Assembly (NCBI GenBank): GCA_903858075.1
Contig: CAIOHI010000145.1
Coordinates: 1 to 20,403, forward strand
Origin: an uncultured Actinomycetes bacterium
GTDB taxonomy: Bacteria > Actinomycetota > Acidimicrobiia > Acidimicrobiales > Ilumatobacteraceae
Length of the DNA: 20,403 bases
Direction: 5' to 3'
Below the pieces are notes generated by a model. That model ran no database searches, was not told the DNA's origin, and saw only the letters and a list, made by a program, of their open reading frames with translations. The position numbers and the translations under genes are program-made. Shown here in pieces: positions 20,094 to 20,403 of this stretch (positions within the stretch are counted from its first letter, which is position 1; each line of letters begins with the position of its first letter).

Positions 20094-20403
20094 GTGGCAG
20101 TAACCGAACGTGGCTCCGACGCAATGCGTTTGTACCTCAATGAAATTGGTCAGCACACGTTGCTCACGTCCGACGATGAACGTCGTTTAGGCAAACTCAT
20201 CAAAGATGGTCTCGTTGCTGTTGAGCGCCTCACTGGCGACGAACCCATCGATGCAAGCGAGAAGCGCACACTGCGCCGCGCTGCTCAAGAAGGTCAAGCT
20301 GCAAAAACGCACATGGTGCAAGCCAACTTGCGCTTAGTTGTTTCTATCGCACGTCGTTACGACGGCAAAGACCTGCAACTTGCCGACCTCGTACAAGAGG
20401 GAA
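20094..20403 (+). CDS. Sigma-70 family RNA polymerase sigma factor, 3'-truncated by window
   Basis: The first 103 codons are visible. Region 1.2 is clear (DAMRLYLNEIGQHTLLTSDDERRLGKLIKDG), followed by a short non-conserved stretch and regions 2.1-2.2 (KTHMVQANLRLVVSIARRY, then LADLVQEG). The long acidic region 1.1 of RpoD is absent, so it is either a compact primary sigma or a group 2 (SigB/HrdB-like) factor. Placement directly after dnaG favours a primary-type role. GTG 20094 is chosen because the TAGGCT box is 6 nt upstream and the protein enters region 1.2 within ten residues. Regions 2.3-4 lie beyond the window, so the group cannot be settled. Confidence 0.9.
   Translation, partial: MAVTERGSDAMRLYLNEIGQHTLLTSDDERRLGKLIKDGLVAVERLTGDEPIDASEKRTLRRAAQEGQAAKTHMVQANLRLVVSIARRYDGKDLQLADLVQEG

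Overview
The window is a gene-dense stretch (24 protein genes, no gap longer than 70 bases) from a medium-GC actinobacterium. Two F420-type luciferase-like oxidoreductases, a FadE-style acyl-CoA dehydrogenase and start codons sitting 6 nt behind TANNNT boxes all point to Actinobacteriota. The middling GC, the tight packing and the protein flavour make an aquatic Acidimicrobiia (Ilumatobacter/acIV-like) lineage my best guess; this is inference from a single window. I see no tRNA, rRNA, CRISPR array, insertion sequence, phage gene or intrinsic terminator.

Layout. (1) 1-703: the 3' part of endonuclease III and a 74-residue helical protein of unknown function. (2) 745-4517: hisC-hisB-hisH-hisA-hisF, every junction overlapping by 1-4 nt. 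(3) 4521-4982, minus strand: an NTF2/SnoaL-like protein. (4) 5050-8099: a GroES-like co-chaperonin leading hisI-trpE-ygfZ, so the last-listed his gene and the first trp gene share one unit. (5) 8096-13709: a divergent catabolic-looking module. The minus arm is dienelactone hydrolase, ABM monooxygenase, crotonase and LLM oxidoreductase; the plus arm is LLM oxidoreductase, TetR regulator and acyl-CoA dehydrogenase. The two arms are separated by 56 bp that hold one perfect inverted repeat exactly at the midpoint. (6) 13710-14624, minus strand: an M50 site-2-type protease with TPR-like tail. (7) 14645-20403: pyruvate phosphate dikinase, a TerC-family membrane protein, dnaG and the start of a primary-type sigma factor.

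How it works together. The his genes give IGP dehydratase, the glutaminase/cyclase pair HisH-HisF, the isomerase HisA, the aminotransferase HisC and the cyclohydrolase HisI; hisG, hisE, hisD and the phosphatase are not here. The dnaG-sigma order recalls the macromolecular-synthesis operon without rpsU.

The most useful sequence-level result is a start rule. Seven unit-leading genes have TANNNT followed by exactly 6 nt and then ATG/GTG, implying leaderless mRNAs, with two near-matches. Many operon-internal genes instead carry Shine-Dalgarno sequences. This rule fixes several starts. The best candidate for an undescribed system is the F420-linked divergent module with its centred operator.
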